A stretch of 64,000 nt of DNA from Arthrobacter luteolus NBRC 107841. Its GTDB lineage: Bacteria > Actinomycetota > Actinomycetes > Actinomycetales > Micrococcaceae. The translations under genes and the position numbers were made by a program. Below the pieces are notes generated by a model that saw only the letters and a program-made list of their open reading frames with translations, searched no databases and was not told the DNA's origin. The DNA lies in the NCBI RefSeq assembly GCF_001552075.1, contig NZ_BCQM01000001.1, forward strand, positions 558,001 to 622,000, in the 5' to 3' direction. Below, in pieces: positions 34,716 to 42,934 of this stretch (the stretch's first letter is position 1; each line of letters opens with the position of its first letter).

Positions 34716-35774
34716 CTAAGCCTCGCGCTCCACCACGGCTTCGGCGAACGCGGCCAGGGATGCCTTGACCACGGAATCGGGCATTGGATCCAGCGAAGCG
34801 ACGGCGTCGGCAGCCCACTGGCGCGCCACTTCCCACGCCTGGGCTGTTGCCCGGTTCCCGCGGAGAGCTTCCACCGCGGCGGCCAGCGCCTCGTCGGAGG
34901 TGAGGTCGCCGTCGACCAGTTTCAGGACGGCAGCGGCGTCGGCATCTCCCTCAGCGGCGTTGCGGCGCAGCAGCAGGACCGGCAGGGTCGGGACTCCCTC
35001 ACGCAGATCGGTTCCCGGAGTCTTGCCTGACTTGTCCTTCAGCCCGGCGACGTCAATGACGTCGTCCGCGAGCTGGAAGGCTATGCCCACCTTCTCGCCG
35101 TACTCCACCATGATCTCGACGGTCTGCGCATCCGCGCCGCCGAACAGGGCGCCAAGCTGGCCGGAGGCTGCGATCAGCGAGCCGGTTTTTCCGGCGATAA
35201 CGGACAGGTAGTGCTCAATGGGATCCTCGCCGTCGGCCGGTCCCACCGTTTCATGCAGCTGGCCCAGGACCAGACGCTCGAAGGTCCGGGCCTGGATGCC
35301 CAGCGCTTCACCGCCCAGCACGGAGACCAGCGACGAGGCGCGGGCAAAGATCAGGTCACCGGTCAGCACGGCAACGGAGTTCCCCCACACCTCATGGGCG
35401 GTGGGCGCTCCGCGGCGGACCGGGGCCGAGTCCATGACGTCATCGTGATAGAGAGTGGCCAGGTGGGTGAGCTCAACGACGACGGCGGCCGTGCGGACGT
35501 CCTCATTGCCCGGGTCGGTGCCGAGCTGGGATGCCAGGAGGACCAGCAGCGGACGGACGCGCTTGCCGCCGGCTTCGAGCAGGTGCCGGGACGTGGCATC
35601 AGCGAAGGGATCGGCATTCGCGATGGCCTCGCGCAGCTGCGTTTCCACTTTGTCCAAACCGGCAACGATGGCCGGCCCCAGGACGGGGTCCTGGGCGAGG
35701 GGGGCGAATCCGGGAGGAAGCACCATCTCGGCGTTCCCGGCTGTGGCCGGGCTGGCATTGGTGGATTCAGTCAC
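34716..35774 (-). CDS. Long-chain polyprenyl diphosphate synthase (menaquinone tail)
   Basis: 352 residues. GGKRVRPLLVLLASQLG, first Asp-rich motif DDVMD in HDDVMDSAPVRRG, and second DDVID in FQLADDVIDVAGLKDKSG identify a trans-prenyl synthase. Unlike CrtE it keeps the DDxxD form in both motifs. Next to menJ, menG and other men genes it probably makes the all-trans C40-C45 side chain of menaquinone. Starts with GTG. It follows menJ on the same strand, 39 bp after its stop. Confidence 0.88.
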   Translation of the reverse strand: MTESTNASPATAGNAEMVLPPGFAPLAQDPVLGPAIVAGLDKVETQLREAIANADPFADATSRHLLEAGGKRVRPLLVLLASQLGTDPGNEDVRTAAVVVELTHLATLYHDDVMDSAPVRRGAPTAHEVWGNSVAVLTGDLIFARASSLVSVLGGEALGIQARTFERLVLGQLHETVGPADGEDPIEHYLSVIAGKTGSLIAASGQLGALFGGADAQTVEIMVEYGEKVGIAFQLADDVIDVAGLKDKSGKTPGTDLREGVPTLPVLLLRRNAAEGDADAAAVLKLVDGDLTSDEALAAAVEALRGNRATAQAWEVARQWAADAVASLDPMPDSVVKASLAAFAEAVVEREA

Positions 35775-35813
35775 TGTTCAAGGCTAACTTCTCGTCGGGA
35801 CAGGTTGGCAGGG

Positions 35814-37160
35814 TTAGGCATTGCTGGCACCTCCGGGGGCACCCTTGGCCCTGGCGGGCTGCGGAACGGTGTCCTGGTTGGAAGCGGCCGGAACGAGCAT
35901 CTCCATCAATGCAATCACTCTATCCTCGATCCCCCTGGGGGACGCGTCCACAAGGTTGGCCAGCATGCGGACAACAAACTTCATGAGGACCGGAATCGGC
36001 ATTCCGGTGCGCAGCGCAAGTTTCATCACCGCGGGTTTGCCGATCATGCCGGCGAAAATCCGGCCGATGGTGAAGTGGCTGCCCCACTCGGAGCGGACGC
36101 GGTCCGCGTAACCGGCCAGAACGCCGTCGTACGCCGCCTGAGCCGCAAGCTGGCCGGGCGTGCCGGCCGCCTGCGTGGCGGAAACAATGTAATCCGCTGC
36201 GAACCGGGCAGATTCCATGGCGTAGGAAATGCCTTCACCGTTGAACGGGCTGACCATTCCTCCGGCGTCGCCAAGCAGCAGCAGGCCGGGTGAATAGTGC
36301 GGGGTCCGGTTGAAGCCCATCGGAAGGGCCGCACCGCGGATCTCCCCCACCTGGTTCTGAGGCGTGAAACCCCACTCTTCGGGCATGCCGGCGGTCCAGT
36401 CCCGCAGGACCTTGCGGTAGTCCAGCCGGCCAAACTCCTTGGAGGAGTTCAGGATGCCCAGGCCGACGTTGGAGGTCCCGTCGCCCACTCCGAAGACCCA
36501 GCCGTAGCCGGGCAGCGGATTGCCGGAGGCATCGGGGAGCTCCAGCCAGCCTTCCATCCAGTCGTCGTTGGTGCGCGGTGACGTGAAGTAGGTGCGGACG
36601 GCCACGCCGAGCGGGCGGTCATCGCGTTTCTCCAGTCCCAGGCTCAGGGCGGTGCGGCTGGAGTTGCCGTCCGCCGCGAGGACAACGTCCGCAGTGAATT
36701 CTTGTGTTTGCCCCGTGCGCCGCCCGTTGTCGTCCAGGATGTTCACGGTGACGCCGCGGACCCGCCCGGAATCGTCCCGCAGCGCCGCGGTGACGCTGTG
36801 CCGTTCCAGGATGCGGGCACCGGCAGCCTGAGCATGCCGGGCCAGTTCCTCGTCAAAGCCCAGCCGGGTGCGGATCAGGCCGTAGGCAGGGAAATCGGAC
36901 AGGTCCGGCCAGGGGATTTCGATCGTCCGTCCGGAAGCGATCAGGCGCAGGCCCTTGTTGCGGCGCCAGCCATCGGCTTCCTCATGCGGCAGGCCGAGCA
37001 GCTGGATTTCCCTGACGGCGCGGGGGGTCAGGCCGTCCCCGCAGACCTTTTCCCGCGGGAAGGACGTCTTTTCCAGCACGGTCACGTCGATCCCGGCCGA
37101 AGCCAGGTAGTAAGCGGCGGTGGAACCGGCGGGGCCGGCCCCGACAATCAGGACGTTCAC
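35814..37160 (-). CDS. menJ: Menaquinone reductase (geranylgeranyl reductase family)
   Basis: 448-residue flavoprotein. FAD motif IVGAGPAGSTAAYYLASAG, then CGDGLTPRAV and GLLLLGDAGGMVSPFNGEGI. MenJ saturates one isoprenoid double bond of menaquinone in mycobacteria, and the location between menG and the polyprenyl synthase gene supports that reading over an archaeal-type lipid reductase. Starts with GTG directly against the menG stop, so translation is probably coupled. Confidence 0.87.
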   Translation of the reverse strand: MNVLIVGAGPAGSTAAYYLASAGIDVTVLEKTSFPREKVCGDGLTPRAVREIQLLGLPHEEADGWRRNKGLRLIASGRTIEIPWPDLSDFPAYGLIRTRLGFDEELARHAQAAGARILERHSVTAALRDDSGRVRGVTVNILDDNGRRTGQTQEFTADVVLAADGNSSRTALSLGLEKRDDRPLGVAVRTYFTSPRTNDDWMEGWLELPDASGNPLPGYGWVFGVGDGTSNVGLGILNSSKEFGRLDYRKVLRDWTAGMPEEWGFTPQNQVGEIRGAALPMGFNRTPHYSPGLLLLGDAGGMVSPFNGEGISYAMESARFAADYIVSATQAAGTPGQLAAQAAYDGVLAGYADRVRSEWGSHFTIGRIFAGMIGKPAVMKLALRTGMPIPVLMKFVVRMLANLVDASPRGIEDRVIALMEMLVPAASNQDTVPQPARAKGAPGGASNA

Positions 37161-37877
37161 TTATCCCGCAAAACCAGCGGTATCTGCCGGTTTGACCCCA
37201 CGGTGGATGGCAACGATCCCGCCGGAGAGGTTCCGGTAGGCGACGTTCTGCCATCCGGCACCGGAGATCCAGGCAGCCAGCCCGTCCTGGTCCGGCCAGG
37301 CACGGATGGACTCAGCCAGGTACACGTAGGCCGTGGGGTTGGAGGCAACCTTGCTGGCGATCGCCGGGAGGGCGCGCATGAGGTATTCGGTGTACATGGT
37401 CCGCCACACCGGCACCACGGGCGAGGAGAACTCGGCAATGACCAGGGTGCCTCCCGGTTTGGTGACGCGGTACATCTCTTCGAGCGCTTTCTGCGGCTCG
37501 TTAACGTTGCGCAGGCCGAAAGAGATGGTCGCGGCGTCGAAGGACTCGTCAGCGAAGGGCAGGTTGGTGGCGTCACCGGCAACAAAATCGATGTCCGGGC
37601 GGCGGCGCTTGCCGACCTTCAGCATGCCCAGGGAGAAGTCGCAGGCGACGACCGAGACACCCGCGTCCGCGTACGGCTCGCTGGAGGTGCCGGTTCCCGC
37701 GGCCAGGTCCAGGACACGCTGTCCGGGACGGGCACCCACCGCATCCACCACCAGGCGGCGCCAGCGGCGCGTCTGCCCCATGGACAGCACGTCATTGACG
37801 ATGTCGTATTTGGGGGCCACCTCATCAAACATGGCAGCGACTTCATCAGGGCGTTTTTCCAAAGTTGCGCGCTTCAC
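37161..37877 (-). CDS. menG: Demethylmenaquinone methyltransferase
   Basis: 238-residue UbiE/MenG SAM-dependent methyltransferase; last step of menaquinone synthesis. [19 protein letters not shown] is the SAM loop, and [29 protein letters not shown] is the UbiE signature. [18 protein letters not shown] at the N-terminus is also family-typical. GTG start; divergent from menF. First gene of the menG-menJ-polyprenyl synthase operon. Confidence 0.94.
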   Translation of the reverse strand: MKRATLEKRPDEVAAMFDEVAPKYDIVNDVLSMGQTRRWRRLVVDAVGARPGQRVLDLAAGTGTSSEPYADAGVSVVACDFSLGMLKVGKRRRPDIDFVAGDATNLPFADESFDAATISFGLRNVNEPQKALEEMYRVTKPGGTLVIAEFSSPVVPVWRTMYTEYLMRALPAIASKVASNPTAYVYLAESIRAWPDQDGLAAWISGAGWQNVAYRNLSGGIVAIHRGVKPADTAGFAG

Positions 37878-38022
37878 CCGCCCATTGTCTCAAACAATAG
37901 TGAGGCCGCCGAACCGGCGGACTACCCGTTTACCGTTCATCACACACCCGTGTGAGACCGGGCGCCATCTTGGTGCCCGGAATGCAGGCCGCACCCGCAG
38001 TCGGAGTAGGGTTGGAGGCACT

Positions 38023-39342
38023 ATGACCACCCTGCGTTCCCTTACCGTTCCCTTGGGCGTGCCGTCAGCCGCCATCGGATTACTGGAGTACCTGGTCCGC
38101 GACGACCAGCTCTGCTGGATCCGCCGCGGCGAAGGCCTGGTGGGTTTTGGCGAAACCCTTCGCTACACCTCCACCGGCCCCGGCCGGTTTGCTGCCGCCC
38201 GGAACTGGTGGGCAGATGTAACCGCACAGGCCGTGATTGAGGACCAGGTCGCCGTACCAGGCTCCGGGCTGACCGCCTTCGGCTCCTTCGCTTTCTCCAA
38301 GCGCTCTCCCTTCCAGTCCCGTCTGGTGGTGCCGGAGATTGTGGTGGGCTCCCGCGGCGGGACCGCCTGGGTCACCCAGACCACTGCCGACCCGAACCTC
38401 GTCCTGGACGGCGAAAGTGTCTACACGGCGCTGGCAGGTTTCCTGGACGACATCTCAGGTGAGCAGCTGCCCGAAGCAGGGGACCGGATCCGGCCCGGAG
38501 TCCTCTCCGAGTCCGAGTGGAAGAACGCCGTCGCCCGGTCCGTAGCCCACATTGCCGCCGGGGACCTGAGCAAGATTGTGCTGGCCCGGGACATCGTCGC
38601 CTCCCTCTCCTCCCCCATTGCCACGGCGCAGGTACTGCGGGAACTGGCGCTGCGTTATGACAGCTGCTGGACCTACGCAGTGGACGGCCTGATTGGCTCC
38701 ACTCCGGAAATGCTGATCAAGGTGGAAGACGGCAAGGCCCGTGCCCGGGTCCTTGCCGGGACCCTGGACCGCGCCACCGCACCGCTGGATGATCCAGGCT
38801 ATGCCAAGCGGGTCCTGGCCGGCTCACAAAAGCAGCAGCACGAACACGCGATCGCCATTGATTCCCTGACCCGCCAGCTGGAGCCGTTCACCTCCTCCAT
38901 GACCAGCCACAGCGAACCGTTCGTCCTGGAACTCCCGAACGTCTGGCACCTGGCCTCTGATGTCACGGCTGACCTGCGCACGGAGGACGGCGCCCTGCCC
39001 ACTCCCCTGGACCTGGTCGAGGCAGTACACCCCACAGCCGCCGTCTGCGGTTTCCCCACCAGTGTTGCCGGGGAACTAATCAGCGAACTGGAGCACATGG
39101 ACCGCGGCCCCTATGCGGGACCGGTGGGATGGCTCGACGCCGCCGGCAACGGCGAGTGGGGCATTGCGCTGCGCGGAGCCGTCATTGAAGAGCCCACAGC
39201 GGTGCGTCTCTATGCCGGGTGCGGCATCGTTTCGGGGTCAAACCCCGCTGCTGAGCTCGAAGAAACGTGGAGCAAGTTCCGGCCGATGCTTGAGGCGCTC
39301 GGACTGGACCGGACCCGCGTGCTCTCGGGCCAGGCTTCCTGA
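38023..39342 (+). CDS. menF: Isochorismate synthase
   Basis: 439 residues, chorismate-binding enzyme of the anthranilate/isochorismate synthase family. Converts chorismate to isochorismate, entry to menaquinone here. Conserved GDLSKIVLARDI, GSTPEMLIKVEDGKARARVLAGT, and C-terminal VCGFPTSVAGELI, GPVGWLDAAGNGEWGIALRGA and YAGCGIVSGSNPAAELEETWSK. A GGAGG site lies 4 nt before the ATG. Divergent from menG. The men context argues against a siderophore role (EntC). Confidence 0.9.
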   Translation: MTTLRSLTVPLGVPSAAIGLLEYLVRDDQLCWIRRGEGLVGFGETLRYTSTGPGRFAAARNWWADVTAQAVIEDQVAVPGSGLTAFGSFAFSKRSPFQSRLVVPEIVVGSRGGTAWVTQTTADPNLVLDGESVYTALAGFLDDISGEQLPEAGDRIRPGVLSESEWKNAVARSVAHIAAGDLSKIVLARDIVASLSSPIATAQVLRELALRYDSCWTYAVDGLIGSTPEMLIKVEDGKARARVLAGTLDRATAPLDDPGYAKRVLAGSQKQQHEHAIAIDSLTRQLEPFTSSMTSHSEPFVLELPNVWHLASDVTADLRTEDGALPTPLDLVEAVHPTAAVCGFPTSVAGELISELEHMDRGPYAGPVGWLDAAGNGEWGIALRGAVIEEPTAVRLYAGCGIVSGSNPAAELEETWSKFRPMLEALGLDRTRVLSGQAS

Positions 39343-39367
39343 AACTGCGGGGCACTGCAACGCGACG

Positions 39368-39378
39368 GTACAATCTAG
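39368..39378 (+). promoter_or_regulatory. Promoter element of the first binding-protein gene
   Basis: GTACAATCTAG, containing a TACAAT -10, 80 bp before the ATG. The same 11 bases occur at 40349-40359 before the second gene. No clear -35. Confidence 0.6.
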
Positions 39379-39458
39379 GTAGTCGGAGCGCCGCCGCGGG
39401 CGCCCCGCCCTTCCCCCACCGGAGCCACAGCTCCGCAACGATTTAAGGTTCTAACTCC

Positions 39459-40244
39459 ATGCACCACAAATCACGCAAGGCCGTTGCCGCCATCCTGGCC
39501 ATCGGCGCCCTCAGCCTCTCGGCCTGCAGCTCAGGTTCGGATTCGGCCGACGATTCCGGACTTGGCCTGGTTGACGCAGGCACCCTGACGGTTTGCTCAA
39601 ACCTTCCTTTCCAGCCCTTCGAGTACATCGATGACAACGGCGAATACGCCGGCTTCGATATGGATCTCTCCCGTGAGATCGCTACCGGGATGGGCCTGGA
39701 CTGGGCGCTCCAGAACGTGGGCTTTGACGGCCTGCAGAGCGGTACCGTCCTGGCCGCCGGCCAGTGCGACCTCATCGCCGCCGCAGTGACCATTACCCCG
39801 GAGCGCGAAGACAAGCTCGCCTTCTCCGACCCGTACTACGACTCCCTGCAATCGCTGCTGGTTCCCTCGGGTTCCTCCGTGGCGGCTCTGGAAGACCTCG
39901 ACGGCAAGAAAGTCGGTGTCCAGCAGGGCACCACCGGCGAGATTTACGCCCGGGATAACGCCCAGGGCGCCGAAGTCGTCTCCTTCCAGTCCGACGCCGA
40001 GCTGTTCCCGGCCCTGCAGGCCGGAAACATCGACGCCGTGCTGCAGGACCTGCCCGTCAACCTGGACCACACCGACGGCGGCAAGTTCGACATAGTTGCC
40101 ACTTATGAGACCGACGAGGCCTACGGTTTCGCCATGAAGAAGCAGGGCAGCGAGGAGCTGGTTGCGGCTGTCAACGCCGAACTGGCCGAGCTCCGCGCGA
40201 ATGGCAAGTACCAGGAAATCTACGACCGCTACTTCAGCGAGTAG
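39459..40244 (+). CDS. Polar amino-acid ABC transporter substrate-binding lipoprotein 1
   Basis: 261 residues, lipobox LSAC after a basic signal (MHHKSRKAVAA). SBP_bac_3 fold: TVCSNLPFQPFEYIDDNGEYAGFD, DLIAAAVTITPEREDKLAFSDPYYDS, GVQQGTTG and a C-terminal helix GKYQEIYDRYF. Binds a polar amino acid or related ligand outside the membrane and delivers it to the permease at 41.3 kb. Nearly the same build as the gene downstream; both are 261 residues, so this is a recent-looking duplication. Ligand not deducible. Confidence 0.9.
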   Translation: MHHKSRKAVAAILAIGALSLSACSSGSDSADDSGLGLVDAGTLTVCSNLPFQPFEYIDDNGEYAGFDMDLSREIATGMGLDWALQNVGFDGLQSGTVLAAGQCDLIAAAVTITPEREDKLAFSDPYYDSLQSLLVPSGSSVAALEDLDGKKVGVQQGTTGEIYARDNAQGAEVVSFQSDAELFPALQAGNIDAVLQDLPVNLDHTDGGKFDIVATYETDEAYGFAMKKQGSEELVAAVNAELAELRANGKYQEIYDRYFSE

Positions 40245-40252
40245 GAACTACC

Positions 40253-40305
40253 GCGCCGCTGACGCCGCGGGTCCGGACCAGCCGGAGCCGCGGCGTCAGC
40301 GGCGC
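40253..40305 (+). terminator. Long hairpin between the two binding-protein genes
   Basis: 18-bp perfect stem (40253-40270 with 40288-40305), 17-nt loop, no U-tract, 9 nt past the first stop. Likely terminator or 3'-end stabiliser; a second promoter follows 45 bp on. Confidence 0.65.
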
Positions 40306-40348
40306 GCCGGAGCATGTGGCGCACGGCATTCGGGCAAAAACAGCATGC

Positions 40349-40359
40349 GTACAATCTAG
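40349..40359 (+). promoter_or_regulatory. Promoter element of the second binding-protein gene
   Basis: GTACAATCTAG, identical to 39368-39378, 69 bp before the ATG. It shows the second gene has its own promoter, copied with the gene. Confidence 0.6.
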
Positions 40360-40428
40360 ACTGCTTGCCAATGCGGTCAGGGACTTCCGGGTCCCCGCCC
40401 GGCTCCGTCCAAGAGAAGGTAGTCACCA

Positions 40429-41214
40429 ATGCTGTACAAAGCTCGATCCTCCGTCCTGGCCGCTGCGGCGTTGTCCGCGCTGGTGCTCTCCGCCTGCGGC
40501 GGAGGCAGCGATGATTCCGCATCGGATTCCGGGCTGAACCTCGTGTCCGAGGGAACGCTCACCATATGCTCCGATATCCCGTACCCGCCCTTCGAGTACG
40601 AGGAGAACGGCGAGTACGTGGGCTTCGATATGGACCTCATCAAGGAAATCGCCTCCGGCATGGGCCTGGAAACGTCCATCCAGGATGTCGGTTTCGATGG
40701 GCTGCAGGGCGGCACCGTTCTCGCGGCCGGCCAGTGCGACGTCGGTGCCAGCGCCATGACCATCACCGAGGAACGGCAGAAGAACCTGGCTTTCTCCGAT
40801 CCTTACTATGACTCGCTGCAGTCCATCCTGGTGCCCGAGGGCTCGGACATTTCGTCCATCGAGGACCTGGCCGGGAAGAACGTCGGCGTCCAGCAGGGCA
40901 CCACGGGCGAAGCTTATGCCCGTGAGAACGCGCCGGATGCCGAGATCATTTCCTACCCCAGTGACGCCGAGCTGTTCCCGGCCCTGCAGTCCGGCCGGGT
41001 CGATGCGGTGCTCCAGGATCTTCCCGTGAACCTGGGCCACACCCAGGAGGGTGCATTCACCATCGCCGCGAAGTTCGAAACGGACGAGTCCTATGGTTTC
41101 GCCATGAAGAAGCAGGGCAGCGAGGCACTCGTTACCGCCATCAACGAACAGCTCGATGCGCTGAGGGAAAACGGCAAGTACCAGGAAATCTATGACAAGT
41201 ACTTCACCGAATAA
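40429..41214 (+). CDS. Polar amino-acid ABC transporter substrate-binding lipoprotein 2
   Basis: 261 residues, lipobox LSAC (SALVLSACGGGS). Aligns with the preceding gene almost without gaps: shared PPFEY/QPFEY, GFDMDL, DVGFDGLQ/NVGFDGLQ, FSDPYYDSLQS, VGVQQGTTGE, SDAELFPALQ, FAMKKQGSE and YQEIYDKYF. The ligand-facing residues near the N-lobe differ (SDIPYP against SNLPFQ), hinting at different specificity. Own promoter element upstream; a hairpin separates it from the permease gene. Confidence 0.9.
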   Translation: MLYKARSSVLAAAALSALVLSACGGGSDDSASDSGLNLVSEGTLTICSDIPYPPFEYEENGEYVGFDMDLIKEIASGMGLETSIQDVGFDGLQGGTVLAAGQCDVGASAMTITEERQKNLAFSDPYYDSLQSILVPEGSDISSIEDLAGKNVGVQQGTTGEAYARENAPDAEIISYPSDAELFPALQSGRVDAVLQDLPVNLGHTQEGAFTIAAKFETDESYGFAMKKQGSEALVTAINEQLDALRENGKYQEIYDKYFTE

Positions 41215-41228
41215 CAACGACTGACCCT

Positions 41229-41259
41229 GCCGTCCCGGGCACACCCCGCCCGGGACGGC
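41229..41259 (+). terminator. Intercistronic hairpin before the permease gene
   Basis: 12-bp perfect stem (41229-41240 with 41248-41259), loop ACACCCC, no U-tract. Such a structure behind a binding-protein gene usually raises its mRNA level relative to the membrane components. Confidence 0.55.
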
Positions 41260-41286
41260 GCCATCACTTCCGCGGAAGGCCCATAC

Positions 41287-42072
41287 TTGAAACCGTCCAC
41301 CCGCAGACGCCTCACCCGGGGCATTCTGTACGCCGTCTTTGTCCTGGCTGTTGTTGCCGTAGTCCTGCTCGCGGACTGGCAGGCGATCGGAGTCAATTTC
41401 TTCGACCCCGAGGTGGCCCGTGCGGCCTTCCCGACCATCATCACGGTCGCCGTCAAGAACACCATCATCTATACGGTGATCGCCTTCATCGGCGGAATGA
41501 TCCTGGGCCTGATCCTGGCCCTGATGAAGCTCTCCCCCGTGGGCCCGTACCGCTGGGCTGCCACCGTCTACATCGAAATCTTCCGTGGCCTGCCGGCGCT
41601 GCTGGTCATCTTCGCGATGGCCTTTGCCGTGCCGATCGCCTTCAGCTGGCGGCCGCCGGGCGGTAACGCCGGCGCTGGCCTGATCGCGCTCATCATGGTG
41701 TCCGGCGCCTACATCGCCGAGACCATCCGCGCCGGTATCCAGGCTGTTCCGCCCGGCCAGACCGAAGCGGCCCGCTCCCTTGGCATGGGCCCTGCCTGGA
41801 CCATGGTCTCGGTGACCCTGCCCCAGGCATTCCGCATCATCACACCCCCGCTGACCAACGAACTGGTCATCCTGATCAAGGACACCTCGCTGCTGTTCAT
41901 TGCCGGTATGGCCATGCAGGACCGGGAGCTCACCACCTTTGCCCGGGACTCCGTGTCACAGTCCGCCAACTCCACGCCGCTGGTCCTGGCTGCGGTGATG
42001 TACCTGATCATTACCCTGCCGCTGACACAGCTGGTCGCCAAACTCGAACGCCACAACCAGAGAGGCCGGTAA
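41287..42072 (+). CDS. Polar amino-acid ABC transporter permease
   Basis: 261 residues, HisM/GlnP family, about five membrane helices. Start taken as TTG at 41287 because GGAAGG lies 7 nt upstream. The coupling loop reads YIAETIRAGIQAVPPGQTEAARSLGMGPAW, the EAA signature (core RAGIQAVPPGQTEAARSLG). IEIFRGLPALL is the family marker in the middle. Single permease gene, so a homodimer with the ATPase is expected. Confidence 0.9.
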   Translation: MKPSTRRRLTRGILYAVFVLAVVAVVLLADWQAIGVNFFDPEVARAAFPTIITVAVKNTIIYTVIAFIGGMILGLILALMKLSPVGPYRWAATVYIEIFRGLPALLVIFAMAFAVPIAFSWRPPGGNAGAGLIALIMVSGAYIAETIRAGIQAVPPGQTEAARSLGMGPAWTMVSVTLPQAFRIITPPLTNELVILIKDTSLLFIAGMAMQDRELTTFARDSVSQSANSTPLVLAAVMYLIITLPLTQLVAKLERHNQRGR

Positions 42073-42078
42073 TCCAGC

Positions 42079-42840
42079 GTGAGCACTGCAGTACCTACCC
42101 CAGCCGCAGGCCAGCCGGCCATTGAAGTCCGGAAGCTGCACAAGTCCTTCGGCGACAACGAGGTCCTCAAGGGCATCGATTTCCACGTAAACCAAGGCGA
42201 AGTTGTCTGCGTCATCGGCCCGTCCGGCAGCGGAAAGTCCACTCTGCTGCGCTGCGTGAACCGGCTGGAGGAACCAACCAGCGGCCTCATCCGGGTCGAA
42301 GGTGTGGACATCACCGACCCGGAGACAGACCTGGACGCCGTCCGTACCCGCATCGGCATGGTCTTCCAGCAGTTCAACCTCTTCCCGCACTTGAACGTGC
42401 TGCAGAACCTGACCCTGGCCCAGCGCCGGGCCAAGAAACGCGGCAAGGCCGAGGCCGAAGAGACCGCCATGAAGAACCTGGCCAAGGTGGGCCTGGCGGA
42501 CCGCGCGAAGGCGTTCCCCGCGCAGCTCTCCGGCGGCCAGCAGCAGCGGGTGGCGATCGCCCGCGCCCTGTCCATGGATCCGGACATGATGCTCTTCGAC
42601 GAACCCACCAGCGCCCTCGACCCCGAGCTGGTGGGCGACGTCCTCGAAGTAATGCGCCAGCTGGCGGAAGAGGGCATGACCATGATGGTTGTTACCCATG
42701 AGATGGGTTTTGCCCGCGAGGTCGGCGACCGGGTGGTCTTTATGGACGGCGGCGTGGTGGTGGAGCAGGGCGATCCCGTGGAGGTCCTGGGCAACCCCCA
42801 GCACGAGCGCACCCGCTCCTTCCTCTCCAAGGTCCTTTAA
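42079..42840 (+). CDS. Polar amino-acid ABC transporter ATPase
   Basis: 253 residues, GlnQ/HisP type. Walker [11 protein letters not shown]-loop [13 protein letters not shown] signature LSGGQQQR, Walker [13 protein letters not shown], and switch His in VVTHEM. 6 nt after the permease stop, so co-translated. The unit has two alternative lipoproteins, one permease and one ATPase. Confidence 0.95.
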   Translation: MSTAVPTPAAGQPAIEVRKLHKSFGDNEVLKGIDFHVNQGEVVCVIGPSGSGKSTLLRCVNRLEEPTSGLIRVEGVDITDPETDLDAVRTRIGMVFQQFNLFPHLNVLQNLTLAQRRAKKRGKAEAEETAMKNLAKVGLADRAKAFPAQLSGGQQQRVAIARALSMDPDMMLFDEPTSALDPELVGDVLEVMRQLAEEGMTMMVVTHEMGFAREVGDRVVFMDGGVVVEQGDPVEVLGNPQHERTRSFLSKVL

Positions 42841-42848
42841 GGACCCTG

Positions 42849-42911
42849 CTGCTGCCGGTTTGGGAAACCGCTGCCGTTCCGCGGCGGAGCGAAGTCCCAA
42901 ACCGGCAGCAG
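42849..42911. terminator. Large inverted repeat between the ABC ATPase and menD genes
   Basis: Perfect 17-bp arms (42849-42865 with 42895-42911) around a 29-nt loop that can itself fold (GCCG... GCGGC). It lies between two convergent genes and likely serves both. Confidence 0.7.
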
Positions 42912-42934
42912 AATCCCAAAACCACGCCTTCGCG

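Noticed and set aside
39459-42840. Transferred island (ABC transporter inside the men region)
   Set aside because: Base composition looks like the neighbours, and no integrase, repeat or tRNA flanks it.
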